Part shown: piece after piece, positions 7,821 to 16,917 of the stretch
Numbering within the stretch: position 1 is the stretch's first letter
Layout of the letters: each line of letters begins with the position of its first letter
NCBI GenBank assembly: GCA_005880615.1
Contig: VBID01000131.1
Coordinates: 1-33,821 of the forward strand
Origin: Chloroflexota bacterium
GTDB taxonomy: Bacteria > Chloroflexota > Dormibacteria > CF-121
Reading direction: 5' to 3'
Length of the DNA stretch: 33,821 nucleotides
The notes under the pieces: generated by a model
What the model was told of the DNA's origin: nothing
Seen by the model: the letters and a program-made list of their open reading frames with translations, nothing else
Databases searched by the model: none
Translations under genes and position numbers: made by a program

Positions 7821-7981
7821 GAGCCAGGTTGACCGAGACCCCCTCCCCTACCCTCCCCGCAAGGCGGAGGGAGAATCCGAAGTTTCGAGCCGGGTTGACC
7901 GAGACCCCCCCTGCCCCTCCCCGCAAGGGGAGGGAGAAGCGGAAGAGACTACGAACCCGACCCTCCCCGTGAGGCGGAGGG
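7821..7981. repeat. Tandem/dispersed GC-rich hairpin repeats between regulator and metal transporter
   Basis: Three hairpins lie in the 281-base gap between 7792 and 8074. Each has a CCCTCCCC arm (7851, 7915, 7961), a four-base loop of the GNRA type (GCAA, GCAA, GTGA) and a GGGGAGGG or GGCGGAGGG arm. The first two sit in a 66-base direct repeat beginning GAGCC(A/G)GGTTGACCGAGACC at 7821 and 7887. A degraded fourth unit may follow near 7991-8014. No open reading frame of interest lies here. This looks like a REP-type or mini-transposon-derived intergenic repeat, not a CRISPR. Confidence 0.65.
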
Positions 7982-8027
7982 AGATCGTACCCGTTTGCCG
8001 TAAGCCGGAGGGACGTTGTATCCTGGC

Positions 8028-8056
8028 TTGCCGTTTTTGTTGATACTCGGTATCAT
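8028..8056 (+). promoter_or_regulatory. znu promoter with Zur/Fur-like box
   Basis: TTGCCG (8028-8033) and TATCAT (8051-8056) form a -35/-10 pair with a 17-base spacer. TGATACTCGGTATCA (8041-8055) is a 15-base palindrome with arms TGATAC/GTATCA that covers the spacer end and the -10. This matches the size and 7-1-7 layout of Fur-family operators. Repression by the adjacent Fur-family protein when metal is plentiful is inferred. Confidence 0.7.
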
Positions 8057-8073
8057 TTGAGCCGAAGGGTCAT

Positions 8074-8994
8074 ATGGTATTGAGTCCCGCACGACGGTCC
8101 GGGCTGGCTTCGATGACGGTGGTCGCGGCGCTGCTGGTCGCCGGGTGCGGCTCGAGCGGCACGGCTTCTTCGTCGCACACGCTCCAGGTGGTTGCCGGAC
8201 AGAATTTCTGGGGCAGCATCGCCGCCCAGCTGGGCGGCACCCACGTTTCGGTGACCAGCATCGTCACCAACCCCAACGCGGATCCCCACGACTACGAGAG
8301 CAGCACCAAGGACGCCCGGGCCTTTGCCACGGCCGATTACGTGATCCTCAACGGCGCCGGCTACGACGATTGGGCTAGCAAGCTCTTATCCGCGAACCCG
8401 AACCCCAGCCGCAAGGTCTTCACAGTGGCGGATCCCCTGAACAAGAAGGCGGGCGACAATCCGCACTTCTGGTACAACCCCGACTGGGTCGAGCAGGTCG
8501 CCGACAAGATCACGGCTGATTTCCAGGCGATCGATTCGGCCGACGCCAGTTACTTCAGTCAGCAGCGGGCCGCCTTCCGCACCGCGCTTCAGCCGTACCA
8601 CGACCGGATCGCCAAGATTCGCGCGGCATTTTCCGGGGTCCCTGTCGGCTCAACCGAGAGCATCTTCGAGTACCTGGCCACGGCGCTCGGGCTGAACCTG
8701 ATCTCGCCGCCGGAGTTCATGAAGGCTGTGGCGGAAGGCAACGATCCGCCGGCCCAGACCGTCGCCGAGTTCCACGACCTGATCGCCGGCAAGAAGATCA
8801 AGGTGCTCGTCCACAACGTCCAAACGTCGACCAACATCACCGAGGAGTTGAAGCGCCAAGCCACCAATAACGGGATCCCGGTGGTGGGTGTCTCGGAGAC
8901 CCTGCAGCCGGTCGACGCGACCTACCAGGAGTGGCAGAACGCTCAGCTTCTCACGCTGCAGAATGCGCTGAACGCGCAGGCCCTGACACACTAG
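8074..8994 (+). CDS. znuA: Zinc/manganese ABC transporter substrate-binding lipoprotein (ZnuA-like)
   Basis: A 306-residue metal receptor of the cluster A-I family. It has a twin-basic signal peptide, lipobox LVAGC (Cys25), then a Ser/Gly linker. The first metal histidine is H72 (NADPHDYES) and the second is H131 (NPHFWYNP). At the place of the usual third His there is Glu195 (VGSTESIFEYLATALGL), and the final carboxylate region reads VHNVQTSTNITEEL. The site therefore departs from the classic three-His ZnuA pattern. Start ATG 8074 has GAAGGG four bases upstream. The ATPase and permease follow at once, making a complete importer. Zinc is the most likely cargo, but manganese cannot be excluded. 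Confidence 0.88.
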   Translation: MVLSPARRSGLASMTVVAALLVAGCGSSGTASSSHTLQVVAGQNFWGSIAAQLGGTHVSVTSIVTNPNADPHDYESSTKDARAFATADYVILNGAGYDDWASKLLSANPNPSRKVFTVADPLNKKAGDNPHFWYNPDWVEQVADKITADFQAIDSADASYFSQQRAAFRTALQPYHDRIAKIRAAFSGVPVGSTESIFEYLATALGLNLISPPEFMKAVAEGNDPPAQTVAEFHDLIAGKKIKVLVHNVQTSTNITEELKRQATNNGIPVVGVSETLQPVDATYQEWQNAQLLTLQNALNAQALTH

Positions 8995-9002
8995 GCACTG
9001 CG

Positions 9003-9812
9003 ATGCCGCCCCCACCCGCCGGCAGTCCCGTGATTGTGGCGGACCGCTTGGCTGCCGCCTACGGCAACCGGCTGATCTGGCAGGACGCCAGCTTCACGGT
9101 TGCGGCTGGCGAATTTGTCGCGGTGCTGGGCCCCAACGGGAGCGGGAAATCCACGCTTCTGCGGTTGTTGCTGGGCCTTCTGGTACCAGCCGCGGGCAGT
9201 CTTCAGGTTCTTGGCAAACGTCCGCACGCGGGCAATGCCGACATCGGCTACGTCCCCCAGCGGCGAAACATCGACCGCGACCTGCCGGTCCGAGGTCGGG
9301 ACTTCGTGCATCTGGGCATCGACGGCAGCCGGTGGGGTGTCGCGGTGGGCAATACCGCCAGCAACAATCAGCGGGTCGACGAGGCGATCACGACCGTGGA
9401 GGCGCTGGCCTACGCCGATCGTCCCATCGGGCGGCTCTCAGGCGGGGAGCAACAGCGCTTGCTGCTGGCCCAGGCGCTGGCTGGCCGGCCGCGGATGCTG
9501 CTCCTCGACGAACCGCTCGCCAGCCTCGACCTCCGCAACCAGGTCGTCATCGCAGAACTGGTCGCGGAACTGGCGCGAGCAAGCCACCTCACCGTCCTGC
9601 TCATCGCCCACGACATCAACCCGCTGCTGCCCATCGTCGATCGCGTACTGTACGTGGCCCACGGCGGTGTGGCCATCGGCAAGCCGGCGGAAGTGATCAC
9701 CACCGAGCAGTTGAGCCGGCTCTACAGTGCCCCGATCGAGGTGCTCCACGACAGTCACGGTCACATGTTCGTGGTGGGCCTGGAGGCGGAAAGCGCGCAT
9801 CACGATGCCTGA
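9003..9812 (+). CDS. znuC: Metal ABC transporter ATP-binding protein (ZnuC-like)
   Basis: A 269-residue ABC ATPase that powers metal import. Walker A is GPNGSGKST, the Q-loop is YVPQRR, the signature is LSGGEQQR, Walker B is MLLLDEPLASLD and the H-loop is IAHDINP. The YVPQRRNIDRDLPVRGRDFV stretch is typical of the zinc/manganese subfamily. ATG 9003 begins 8 bases after the binding-protein stop. The 3' end overlaps the permease by 8 bases, so the three genes form one transcript. Residues from about 110 to 125 (DGSRWGVAVGNTASNN) form a small insertion relative to short homologues. Confidence 0.92.
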   Translation: MPPPPAGSPVIVADRLAAAYGNRLIWQDASFTVAAGEFVAVLGPNGSGKSTLLRLLLGLLVPAAGSLQVLGKRPHAGNADIGYVPQRRNIDRDLPVRGRDFVHLGIDGSRWGVAVGNTASNNQRVDEAITTVEALAYADRPIGRLSGGEQQRLLLAQALAGRPRMLLLDEPLASLDLRNQVVIAELVAELARASHLTVLLIAHDINPLLPIVDRVLYVAHGGVAIGKPAEVITTEQLSRLYSAPIEVLHDSHGHMFVVGLEAESAHHDA

Positions 9813-10698
9813 TCTCTCTCTGACGGCAGCGCCGTACTTCGGCTGGGACGTGGTGCGCGACCTGCAGGAGCTCTTTCGCTACCCCTTCATGCAGCACGCC
9901 TTCGAAGCCGGAACGATCGTCGCCCTATCGGCCGGCGTGATTGGCTACTTCGTGGTCTTGCGCGGTCTCTCCTTCGCCGCCCACGCGCTCTCACACATCG
10001 GATTCGCCGGTGCGACGGGCGCCGTCGTCCTGGGCGCCACGCCGATCGTCGGATTGCTGGTCTTCACCATGTCAGCGGGCGCGGTCATGGGCGCCCTCGG
10101 CCAGCGACTCCGCGGCCGCGATGTGACGATCGGCCTGGTGATGGCCTGGTCGCTCGGCCTTGGCCTGCTGTTTACCTATCTGTACCAGGGGTCGGCCCAA
10201 CTGGCGATCGGCATCCTGTTCGGCCAGATCTTCGGCATCACCAGCCAGGACGTCGCGGTGACCTTTGTCGCCGGATCCGTGACCGTGCTGCTGGTGGTCG
10301 CCGTCTACCGTCCGCTGCTGTTTGCCACCCTCGATGAGGAGGTTGCGGAAGCAAAGGGTGTGCCCGTTCGCAGTCTGTCCATCGCTTTCATGGTCATCCT
10401 GGCGGTCGCCGTTTCGGAGGCGGTCCAGGTCGTCGGGGTGCTGTTGATCTTTGCGCTGATCGTCGCGCCGGCCGCCATCGCCGAACGATTCACAACCCGG
10501 CCCAGCCGTGGGGTCGTGCTCGCCGCGATCTTGGCCGTGCTCTTCACGTGGGCCGGCCTGACCGTCGCCTACTACATCCCCTACCCCGTCGGGTTCTTCA
10601 TCACCTCCTTCGCCTTCGGCGCCTACCTCCTGGCCCGCCTGCTATCGCATGGACTGGGAAGGAGAACGGGGCAGACGGCCGCGGCCAATGCTGCCTAG
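9805..10698 (+). CDS. znuB: Metal ABC transporter permease (ZnuB-like)
   Basis: A 297-residue polytopic membrane protein of the ABC-3 family. It contains about eight hydrophobic segments, starting with FEAGTIVALSAGVIGYFVVLRG and the conserved LSFAAHALSHIGFAGATGA. The coupling-helix region LLFATLDEEVAEAKGVPV and the final TM run VVGVLLIFALIVAPAAIAERF are both typical. ATG 9805 overlaps the ATPase stop by 8 bases and keeps the family-length N terminus. It completes the binding protein-ATPase-permease set under the Fur-like box. Confidence 0.92.
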   Translation: MPDLSLTAAPYFGWDVVRDLQELFRYPFMQHAFEAGTIVALSAGVIGYFVVLRGLSFAAHALSHIGFAGATGAVVLGATPIVGLLVFTMSAGAVMGALGQRLRGRDVTIGLVMAWSLGLGLLFTYLYQGSAQLAIGILFGQIFGITSQDVAVTFVAGSVTVLLVVAVYRPLLFATLDEEVAEAKGVPVRSLSIAFMVILAVAVSEAVQVVGVLLIFALIVAPAAIAERFTTRPSRGVVLAAILAVLFTWAGLTVAYYIPYPVGFFITSFAFGAYLLARLLSHGLGRRTGQTAAANAA

Positions 10699-10840
10699 GT
10701 GTGATTCCCAGGCGACGCCGAGGAAGGGCGAGGCTGGCCTAAGCCCGGATTCCGTCTAGGCCCTCCGCTGGTTCCCCCGCTGGGTGCCGGGCGAGCTCGG
10801 GGTTACAAGGAAGGTCCGGGGGTCTCGTTGTATTCAAGGC

Positions 10841-12385
10841 ATGAGGGCCCGAGGGCTGGGCATCTTCGTCCGGATCGCGGCCGGCTACGCCCTGGTCCTG
10901 GTCGTGTTGTTCGTCATGACCGGGATCCTCTACGGCCGCATCACCCAGCTGGCCGCCCAGACGGAGGAAATCGCCTCCGTGGACCAGCCGGCGTTTCGGT
11001 CGGTGGCGGACCTGTCCACCCAGGTCTATGCCGCGGAGCAATCGGCCACCCGCTTCCTGGCCGCAGCGCCGGGACCGGGGCGCAGCAAGTGGCTCAATCC
11101 CTATTACACCGCCCGGGCAGCGATGGACCTCGATCTGACCCGCCTCGCAGAGTGGGCGGCCCAGCCGACCCATGGCGATATTCGATCAACGCTCCACGAC
11201 CTGGAGGCGCGTCTGCAGGCCCGGTGGGCCACGCTCGATACCGAGATCGCGGCCGCTGGTGCCGGTCAGCCCCTGGCTGATGTCACGGACAACTCGGTCG
11301 CGATCGCGACCATCGAGAGCGCCACCGACCGGTTCCGCGCTGTTCTTGGGGAGCACGTCAAAGGGGACGCGGTCGAAGCGGCGGCGGTGGCCCAGCAGAC
11401 GCTGACGCTGATCCTCGGCTTGTTTGTCATTGCCATCCTGATCACGGTCATCGCCGGTTTTCTGATCGCGCGGAGCATCGCCCACCCGCTGGCTGGGCTC
11501 ACGGCCGCCGCCAACCGGATCGCGGCCGGAGAGATGATCGACCCACCCGTCGTGCAGCGACGGGACGAGATCGGCGTGCTCTCGACCGCGCTGACCCGGA
11601 TGGTTAGGAGCCTGCGCGGCCTGGCCGAAAAGGAGCGAGGCTTGCGGGTCGACCTGGCCGAGTACCAGCGGGTCCAGGGCGAGCTCAAGCGCTCCAATGC
11701 GGAGCTTGAGCAGTTCGCCTACGTGGCCTCCCACGACTTGCAAGAACCGCTGCGGATGGTCGGCAGCTACACCGGTCTCCTCAAGCGCCGGTATCAGGGA
11801 AAACTGGACAGCGAGGCCGATGAGTTTATTGCCTATGCCATGGGTGGCGTCACCCGGATGCAGGCCCTGATCAACGACTTGCTCACCTACTCGCGAGCCG
11901 GGCGTGGCGACCGCCCGCTTGAGGAAACAGACTCAGGACAGGCGCTGGCGCGCGCCCTCGATAGCCTGCAGACGACGATCGCCGGTAAGCAGGCGGTGAT
12001 CTCGCATGGGGCGATGCCGGTGGTCTGCGCCAACATCATTCAGCTGACCCAGCTCTTCCAGAACCTGATCGGCAATGCCCTGAAGTTCTGCAAGGACCGG
12101 CGCCCGGAGATTCGCGTCGGCACCGAGCGCCAGGGCCCGGACTGGGTCTTCTCGGTGTTGGACAACGGCATCGGCATCGACCCGCAGTATCGGGAGCGGA
12201 TCTTCCAGATCTTCCAGCGTCTCCACAAACGCGAGGAATATGAGGGCACCGGGATCGGATTGGCCATCTGCAAGAAGATCGTCGAACAGCAGGGTGGGCG
12301 GATCTGGGTAGAATCGGAACCCGGAAAGGGGTCCACGTTCAAATTCACGCTTCCCGCGATTGAAGCGCAACAGTTGGCCGCATGA
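10841..12385 (+). CDS. Membrane sensor histidine kinase, HAMP plus Cph1-type kinase core
   Basis: A 514-residue kinase from ATG 10841 (an upstream ATG at 10784 would add 19 poorly conserved residues). TM1 lies at about 8-30, an extracytoplasmic helical sensor at 31-185, TM2 at 187-210 and HAMP at about 211-265, followed by a coiled coil. The phosphoacceptor His is near 298 in [12 protein letters not shown], the phytochrome/Cph1-like H-box. The HATPase shows [10 protein letters not shown] (N box), DNGIGID (G1) and [18 protein letters not shown] (G2). The stop overlaps the following receiver gene (ATGA), so the kinase and Rcp1-type receiver are almost certainly a pair. The input is unknown; the extracytoplasmic region resembles four-helix-bundle sensors. 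Confidence 0.92.
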   Translation: MRARGLGIFVRIAAGYALVLVVLFVMTGILYGRITQLAAQTEEIASVDQPAFRSVADLSTQVYAAEQSATRFLAAAPGPGRSKWLNPYYTARAAMDLDLTRLAEWAAQPTHGDIRSTLHDLEARLQARWATLDTEIAAAGAGQPLADVTDNSVAIATIESATDRFRAVLGEHVKGDAVEAAAVAQQTLTLILGLFVIAILITVIAGFLIARSIAHPLAGLTAAANRIAAGEMIDPPVVQRRDEIGVLSTALTRMVRSLRGLAEKERGLRVDLAEYQRVQGELKRSNAELEQFAYVASHDLQEPLRMVGSYTGLLKRRYQGKLDSEADEFIAYAMGGVTRMQALINDLLTYSRAGRGDRPLEETDSGQALARALDSLQTTIAGKQAVISHGAMPVVCANIIQLTQLFQNLIGNALKFCKDRRPEIRVGTERQGPDWVFSVLDNGIGIDPQYRERIFQIFQRLHKREEYEGTGIGLAICKKIVEQQGGRIWVESEPGKGSTFKFTLPAIEAQQLAA

Positions 12386-12819
12386 AGGCGATTGGAGAGC
12401 CGGTGGATATCCTCCTCGTCGAGGACAATCCCGGTGACGCGCGGCTCATGAAGGAGGCGTTGGCGGAGGCCAAGATCCGCAACCGGCTGCATGTCATGGC
12501 CGACGGCGCCGAGGCACTCGCCTACCTCCGCCGACAGGACCCATTCGCCGGCGCCGTACGGCCCGATCTGATCTTGCTCGATCTCAACTTGCCCGGTAAG
12601 GACGGCCGCCAGGTCCTGGCGGAGATCAAGCGAGACGAGGATCTCCGGCGGATTCCCGTTGTCATCCTGACCACCTCCCATGCCGAGGCCGATATCGCCC
12701 GCGCGTACGACCTGCACGCCAACGCCTACGTCACCAAGCCACTGGATATCGACCAGTTCATCGCGGTGGTCAAGTCCATCGAGGATTTCTGGCTAACGAT
12801 TGTGAAGCTGCCGAAATGA
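12382..12819 (+). CDS. Single-domain response regulator, Rcp1 type
   Basis: A 145-residue receiver with no output domain. Acidic pocket VEDNPGD, phospho-acceptor Asp67 ([11 protein letters not shown]), Thr in ILTTSH and Lys in VTKPLD are all present. The Rcp1-like form (longer alpha4 with [18 protein letters not shown] and the tail [13 protein letters not shown]) is the usual partner of Cph1-type kinases. It overlaps the kinase by four bases and is followed 7 bases later by a REC-GGDEF protein. It may pass phosphate onward to, or compete with, that receiver. Confidence 0.94.
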   Translation: MKAIGEPVDILLVEDNPGDARLMKEALAEAKIRNRLHVMADGAEALAYLRRQDPFAGAVRPDLILLDLNLPGKDGRQVLAEIKRDEDLRRIPVVILTTSHAEADIARAYDLHANAYVTKPLDIDQFIAVVKSIEDFWLTIVKLPK

Positions 12820-12826
12820 GCCCGCC

Positions 12827-13717
12827 ATGATCGAGCCAGTTGTCCGCGTGCTGCTGATCGAGGACAATCCCGGCGACGCCAGGATCATCAAGGAGGCGCT
12901 GGCCGAGTCGACCGCCACCCGCTTCCAGATTGAAGTCGTCCAGACCCTGGCGGACGGACTGGTCCGGCTGGCGGAGCAAGACGTCGATGCCGCCCTGATC
13001 GACCTCTCGTTGCCCGATTCGGTGGGCCTGGAAACGTTCCATCGCGCTCGCGCCGGCGCTGAAGGCATCCCAATCATCGTCCTGACCGGCTTAGACGATG
13101 ACACGGTGGCGTCCGCGGCGGTGAACGCGGGAGCCCAGGACTTCATCAGTAAGAACCGGGTTCAACCCGACAGTCTGGCCCGCGCCATCCGCTACGCCAT
13201 CGAGCGAGAGCGGATGCTGCAGCAGGTCCGTCAGATGGCGGTCCTCGACGCGCTGACCGGCCTGAACAACCGGCGGGGCTTCGTCCTGGTGTGCCAGCAT
13301 CTCTGCCAACTGGCCAACCGAAACGGCCGGCGGCTCGGCCTCCTCTTCCTCGACCTCGATGGTCTGAAGCAGATCAATGACGGATATGGACACGGGGAAG
13401 GCGACCGCGCGCTGGTTGACATGGCGAAAATCCTGGAGCGCACCTTCCGCAAAGCGGACGTGCTGGGACGCCTGGGGGGAGACGAATTCGTCGTGCTCCT
13501 GGCCGAGGGGAGCACGGACGGGGCCGGGCGCGCGCTCGACCGGCTGCGGGCCAATGTGGACGCCTTCAACCAGGAAGCCGCCCGGCGCTATCGCCTTTCG
13601 GTCAGCGTGGGCCTGAGCTGGTACGACCCGGCCACGCCGGCTCCAGTCGACGCCCTGATCGAACAGGCGGACCGCGCGATGTATGTGGAAAAGCTGGCCA
13701 AGAAGAAAGCCGCTTAG
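12827..13717 (+). CDS. Response regulator with GGDEF domain (diguanylate cyclase)
   Basis: A 296-residue protein: receiver (about 6-125, Asp59 in LIDLSLP, Lys in ISKNRV) followed by GGDEF (about 135-290). The active-site loop is intact as GGDEF (217-221), and RKAD at 208-211 gives a canonical RxxD inhibitory site for c-di-GMP feedback. The substrate region LTGLNNRRGF and DLDGLKQINDGYGHGEGD are complete, so it should make c-di-GMP when phosphorylated. It sits in one operon with the membrane kinase and the single receiver, forming a kinase-to-c-di-GMP pathway. No EAL or PilZ protein is in the window. Confidence 0.94.
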   Translation: MIEPVVRVLLIEDNPGDARIIKEALAESTATRFQIEVVQTLADGLVRLAEQDVDAALIDLSLPDSVGLETFHRARAGAEGIPIIVLTGLDDDTVASAAVNAGAQDFISKNRVQPDSLARAIRYAIERERMLQQVRQMAVLDALTGLNNRRGFVLVCQHLCQLANRNGRRLGLLFLDLDGLKQINDGYGHGEGDRALVDMAKILERTFRKADVLGRLGGDEFVVLLAEGSTDGAGRALDRLRANVDAFNQEAARRYRLSVSVGLSWYDPATPAPVDALIEQADRAMYVEKLAKKKAA

Positions 13718-13769
13718 CCTTAGCCGGCTCGTTCGGGCATCGAGTGCGACCCGGCGCCTCTCCCCTGCT

Positions 13770-14429
13770 CTATCGGCGTTCGAGCGCCAGCCGGACGCCA
13801 AGTGCCAGCAGGACCGCGCCGGTGGCGCGTTCCATCCAGCGCTGGACCCGGCTTCCCACCAGCCTTCGGCGGGCACGGCTGACCACGATGCCGTAGGCGA
13901 CCAGCCAGCCGACCACCATCACTTCATAGGCGAGCATCATCAGGACCAGCCGCGACGTCATGTCCCCGGGGGTGACGAACTGCGGGAGGATGGTCACAAA
14001 GAAGGCGCCGGCCTTGGGATTGAGCAGGTTGTTGAGAATTCCCTGGCCGATCACGCCTCGGTCACCGACCGCCGGGGCTGCCCGCGACGAGCGGGTCTTA
14101 TCTGATCCGCCGCGTGAAGCGCCGAGGATGGTGCGCAGGCCCAGATAGATCAGGTACCCAGCACCGGCGAGCTTGAGCACGGTGAACGCGGTGGCCGACC
14201 GCTCCAGAAGGAGGCCGACGCCCAGCGCCGCCGCCACCGCCCACGCCAGGCTGCCGACGCCCACGCCGAGAGCCGTCAGCGACGCCGCTCGGGCTCCGGA
14301 TCGGAGGGCGTTGCGGATCACCAGGGCGGTGTCGGGTCCCGGCGTGACGATCAGGACTGCCGAAACGGCGAGCCAGGCGCCAAACCGTGCATCCACCTTC
14401 GCTGCCTCGCCTTGAGCGTAGCGTGCCAA
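13770..14429 (-). CDS. LysE-family exporter (amino acid / homoserine lactone efflux type)
   Basis: A 219-residue, roughly six-segment inner-membrane exporter of the LysE/RhtB family. The signature LIVTPGPDTALVIRNALRSGARAASLTALGVGVG is clear, as are GAGYLIYLGLRTI and the later NNLLNPKAGAFFVTILPQFV. It is convergent with the diguanylate cyclase and divergent from the exporter operon at 14531. The ATG at 14429 gives an 11-residue hydrophilic lead; a GTG 33 bases further in is a plausible alternative. The substrate is not predictable from sequence. Confidence 0.92.
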   Translation of the reverse strand: MARYAQGEAAKVDARFGAWLAVSAVLIVTPGPDTALVIRNALRSGARAASLTALGVGVGSLAWAVAAALGVGLLLERSATAFTVLKLAGAGYLIYLGLRTILGASRGGSDKTRSSRAAPAVGDRGVIGQGILNNLLNPKAGAFFVTILPQFVTPGDMTSRLVLMMLAYEVMVVGWLVAYGIVVSRARRRLVGSRVQRWMERATGAVLLALGVRLALERR

Positions 14430-14530
14430 GGCTTAGCGAGTCCTTACCAGCCTCACATCGCCCTCTCATGGAGGGGGGTGACAATCGGGCCACGCTCGGT
14501 CAAGCCGAGGTGGTGAAGGAGGCCCAGGCG

Positions 14531-16216
14531 ATGCGCCAGACGATCATCAAGTCGCTTCCGCGCCCGGTGCCGCGGCCGCTGCTGACCGGTACTCGGGCCT
14601 GGGTCATCGCGCTCGGTCTGCTCGCCCTAGTGTTACTGGCCCTCATCGGCCGGGACACCATCCTGGCCAAGCCGGCCGCGGCGCCGCTGCGGCTGGCCAC
14701 GGTGGGCCGCGGCACCGTGAGGGCGCAGGTGAGCGGCACCGGGTCGCTGGTTCCCGCCGGCCAGGAAAACGTGAACTTCCGCGTGGCAGGTCAGCTCACG
14801 GAAATCGATGTCAAGGTCGGCGACCACGTGACCACCGGTCAGGTCCTCGCCCGCCTCGACGCGAGCAGCCAGCAGGCCTCCCTGAGCCAGGCGCAGGCGA
14901 CGATGGCCTCCGCGCAGGCCAGCTTGCAGGCTGCCGTGACGCCGCTCACATCTGCGCAGGTGGCGCAACTCCAGCACGCGCTGGCGGCCGCCCAGCAGAA
15001 CTACAGCGATACGGTCAATTCCGTCGGATGGCAAAACCAGATGGATGCCACCACGGTGCAGACCGACCAGCAGAACTACACAGACACCGGCGCATCGGTG
15101 AACGCGCAGAACCAGGTGGACGCCACCGCGGTGCAGAACGACAGCCAGCAGCTGAGCGCCGACCAGGCCAAGTTCACCACGGATGGGTGCACCAGTGGAT
15201 CGACGGCGGGGCCCTGCCTTACCGATCAGTCCGCCATCACCCGCGATCAGGCACAGCTGGCGTCCGACGTCAGCCGCCAGCACCTGGACGAGCTCAGCGG
15301 GCAGGCCCGCATCAACCAGGCTGCCGCCCAGGTCACGGCCGCCCAGCAGCGCCTGGCGTCTGACCAGGCCAGCGGGCAGGCTCGCATCAACCAGGCGGCC
15401 GCTCAGGTGACCTCGGCGCAGGACAACCTCACCGTACAGACCCAGGCCCGGCCCAACACCATCGCGTCCGCGCGGGCGCAGGTGGCGTCGGCGCAGGCTC
15501 AGGTGCAGGCGGCGCAGCAGGCGCTGAGCGAGACCACGCTCACCGCCCCCACCGGCGGTGTGGTCGCCAGCATCAACGGCCAGGTCGGTGAGACCGCGCC
15601 CTCCGGCGGCGGCGCCACCGCCCAGGCCCCCGGCAGCACCGCGCCACAGCCCTCCACGGGGACGAGCTCGGCCGCCAGCGGAGCCTTCATGGTCCTGACG
15701 GACACGAGTAGTTTCCAGGCGGTCATCCCATTCGCCGAGACAGATGGCGCGCGGCTTCAGCCCGACCAGGAGGCCTCGCTTACCTTCGATGCCGTGCCCG
15801 GGCTGACTATCAGCGGCCATCTGCTGCGGGTCGGGCCGAATGCCACCGTGGCTTCCAGCGTGGTCACCTACTACGCGAGCTTCGTCCTCAACCATCTGGA
15901 CCCCCGGCTCAAGACAGGCATGACCGCCAACGTCACGGTGACGGTTGCGCAAGCCAGCAACGTCCTGGTGGTTCCCAACGCCGCGATCCAGATGGTCAAC
16001 GGGACTCCCACAGTCACCGTCTACGCCGGTGGCCAGCAGGTGTCGACCGAAGTCGAGCCCGGACTGGCGGGCGATACCACCACCGAGATCAAGGCAGGGC
16101 TGAAGGAGGGTGACCGGGTGGTCCTTCCGACGCTGCGCCTGTCCGGGACGCCGCGGTCGGGCAGCGGCCGATCCGGCGGCGGTGGTGGGATCCCGGTCTT
16201 CCGGGCAGGCGGATGA
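14531..16216 (+). CDS. Periplasmic-adaptor (HlyD/YknX/MacA-like) subunit of an ABC exporter
   Basis: About 561 residues. One N-terminal TM segment (about 23-42) anchors it. A lipoyl/barrel-sandwich half follows ([26 protein letters not shown]), then an unusually long Gln/Ala-rich coiled-coil hairpin. The second lipoyl half ([20 protein letters not shown]) and a beta-barrel/membrane-proximal domain complete it ([33 protein letters not shown]). The start at 14531 has GAAGGAGG 8 bases upstream; an upstream in-frame ATG at 14387 would overlap the divergent lysE gene. The coiled coil holds duplicated segments, for example two copies of [13 protein letters not shown]. ATPase and permease follow with ATGA/GTGA overlaps. 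No TolC-like partner is seen, in line with a monoderm Ykn-type pump. Confidence 0.92.
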   Translation: MRQTIIKSLPRPVPRPLLTGTRAWVIALGLLALVLLALIGRDTILAKPAAAPLRLATVGRGTVRAQVSGTGSLVPAGQENVNFRVAGQLTEIDVKVGDHVTTGQVLARLDASSQQASLSQAQATMASAQASLQAAVTPLTSAQVAQLQHALAAAQQNYSDTVNSVGWQNQMDATTVQTDQQNYTDTGASVNAQNQVDATAVQNDSQQLSADQAKFTTDGCTSGSTAGPCLTDQSAITRDQAQLASDVSRQHLDELSGQARINQAAAQVTAAQQRLASDQASGQARINQAAAQVTSAQDNLTVQTQARPNTIASARAQVASAQAQVQAAQQALSETTLTAPTGGVVASINGQVGETAPSGGGATAQAPGSTAPQPSTGTSSAASGAFMVLTDTSSFQAVIPFAETDGARLQPDQEASLTFDAVPGLTISGHLLRVGPNATVASSVVTYYASFVLNHLDPRLKTGMTANVTVTVAQASNVLVVPNAAIQMVNGTPTVTVYAGGQQVSTEVEPGLAGDTTTEIKAGLKEGDRVVLPTLRLSGTPRSGSGRSGGGGGIPVFRAGG

Positions 16217-16917
16217 TCCGCCTGGAGAGGCTAACCAAGCTTTATCACATGGGCGACCTGGAGGTGCCTGCCCTGCGCGGGATCGATCTGGAGGTGGGAG
16301 ACGGCGAGTTCATCGCCATCATGGGCCCCTCCGGCTCGGGCAAGAGCACGCTGATGAACCTGATCGGCTGCCTGGACCAGCCCACCGCCGGCCGCTACAT
16401 CCTGGACGACGTCGACGTGTCCGGGCTCACCGAGGATGAGCTGGCCTGGATTCGCAATCGCAAGATCGGATTCGTGTTCCAGTCCTTCAACTTGATCCCC
16501 CGCGCCACGGCCCTCCACAACGTGGAGATGCCGCTCATTTACGCGGGCGAGAACCAGAAGCGGCGGGATAAGGCGCTGGCCGCCCTGGCCTCGGTCGGCC
16601 TGCAGGAGCGGGCGCAGCACATGCCCTCTGAGCTTTCGGGTGGGCAGCAACAGCGGGTTGCCATCGCCCGCGCTCTGGTTACCGACCCGTCGATCCTGCT
16701 GGCGGACGAGCCGACCGGCAACCTGGACAGTGAATCGAGCCTGGAGATCATGCGGCTGCTTGCCGAGTTGAACCAGCAAGGACGCACCATCGTGCTGATC
16801 ACCCACGAGCCAGACATCGCTCGCTTCGCCCACCGGATCGTGCGGCTACGGGACGGGCTGGTGGTCAGCGATCAGCCACAGGCGATCGCCGCTGGCGCCA
16901 CGGAGACGGCACCGTGA
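16213..16917 (+). CDS. MacB/LolD-type ABC exporter ATPase (YknY-like)
   Basis: A 234-residue ATPase. Walker [11 protein letters not shown]-loop [22 protein letters not shown], signature LSGGQQQR, Walker [13 protein letters not shown] and H-loop ITHEPDIA are all present. The VFQSFNL and DEPTGNLD motifs mark the MacB/LolD/FtsE subfamily that works with FtsX-like permeases. It overlaps the adaptor by ATGA and the permease by GTGA, so the three are translated together. The likely role is export of a peptide, antibiotic or lipoprotein-type substrate, with no way to choose between them. Confidence 0.95.
   Translation: MIRLERLTKLYHMGDLEVPALRGIDLEVGDGEFIAIMGPSGSGKSTLMNLIGCLDQPTAGRYILDDVDVSGLTEDELAWIRNRKIGFVFQSFNLIPRATALHNVEMPLIYAGENQKRRDKALAALASVGLQERAQHMPSELSGGQQQRVAIARALVTDPSILLADEPTGNLDSESSLEIMRLLAELNQQGRTIVLITHEPDIARFAHRIVRLRDGLVVSDQPQAIAAGATETAP

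Noticed and set aside
7821-7981. CRISPR-like interpretation of the hairpin repeats
   Set aside because: Units are degenerate, unevenly spaced (64 and 46 bases) and lack unique spacers of constant length; no cas genes.
10699-10840. Hidden gene or structured RNA between the metal permease and the histidine kinase
   Set aside because: I see no start with a ribosome site, no recognisable product and no convincing hairpin.
14633-15952. Minus-strand open frame of 439 codons opposite the adaptor gene
   Set aside because: Made of Gly/Arg/Leu/His runs mirroring the Ala/Gln-rich coiled coil; no motif.
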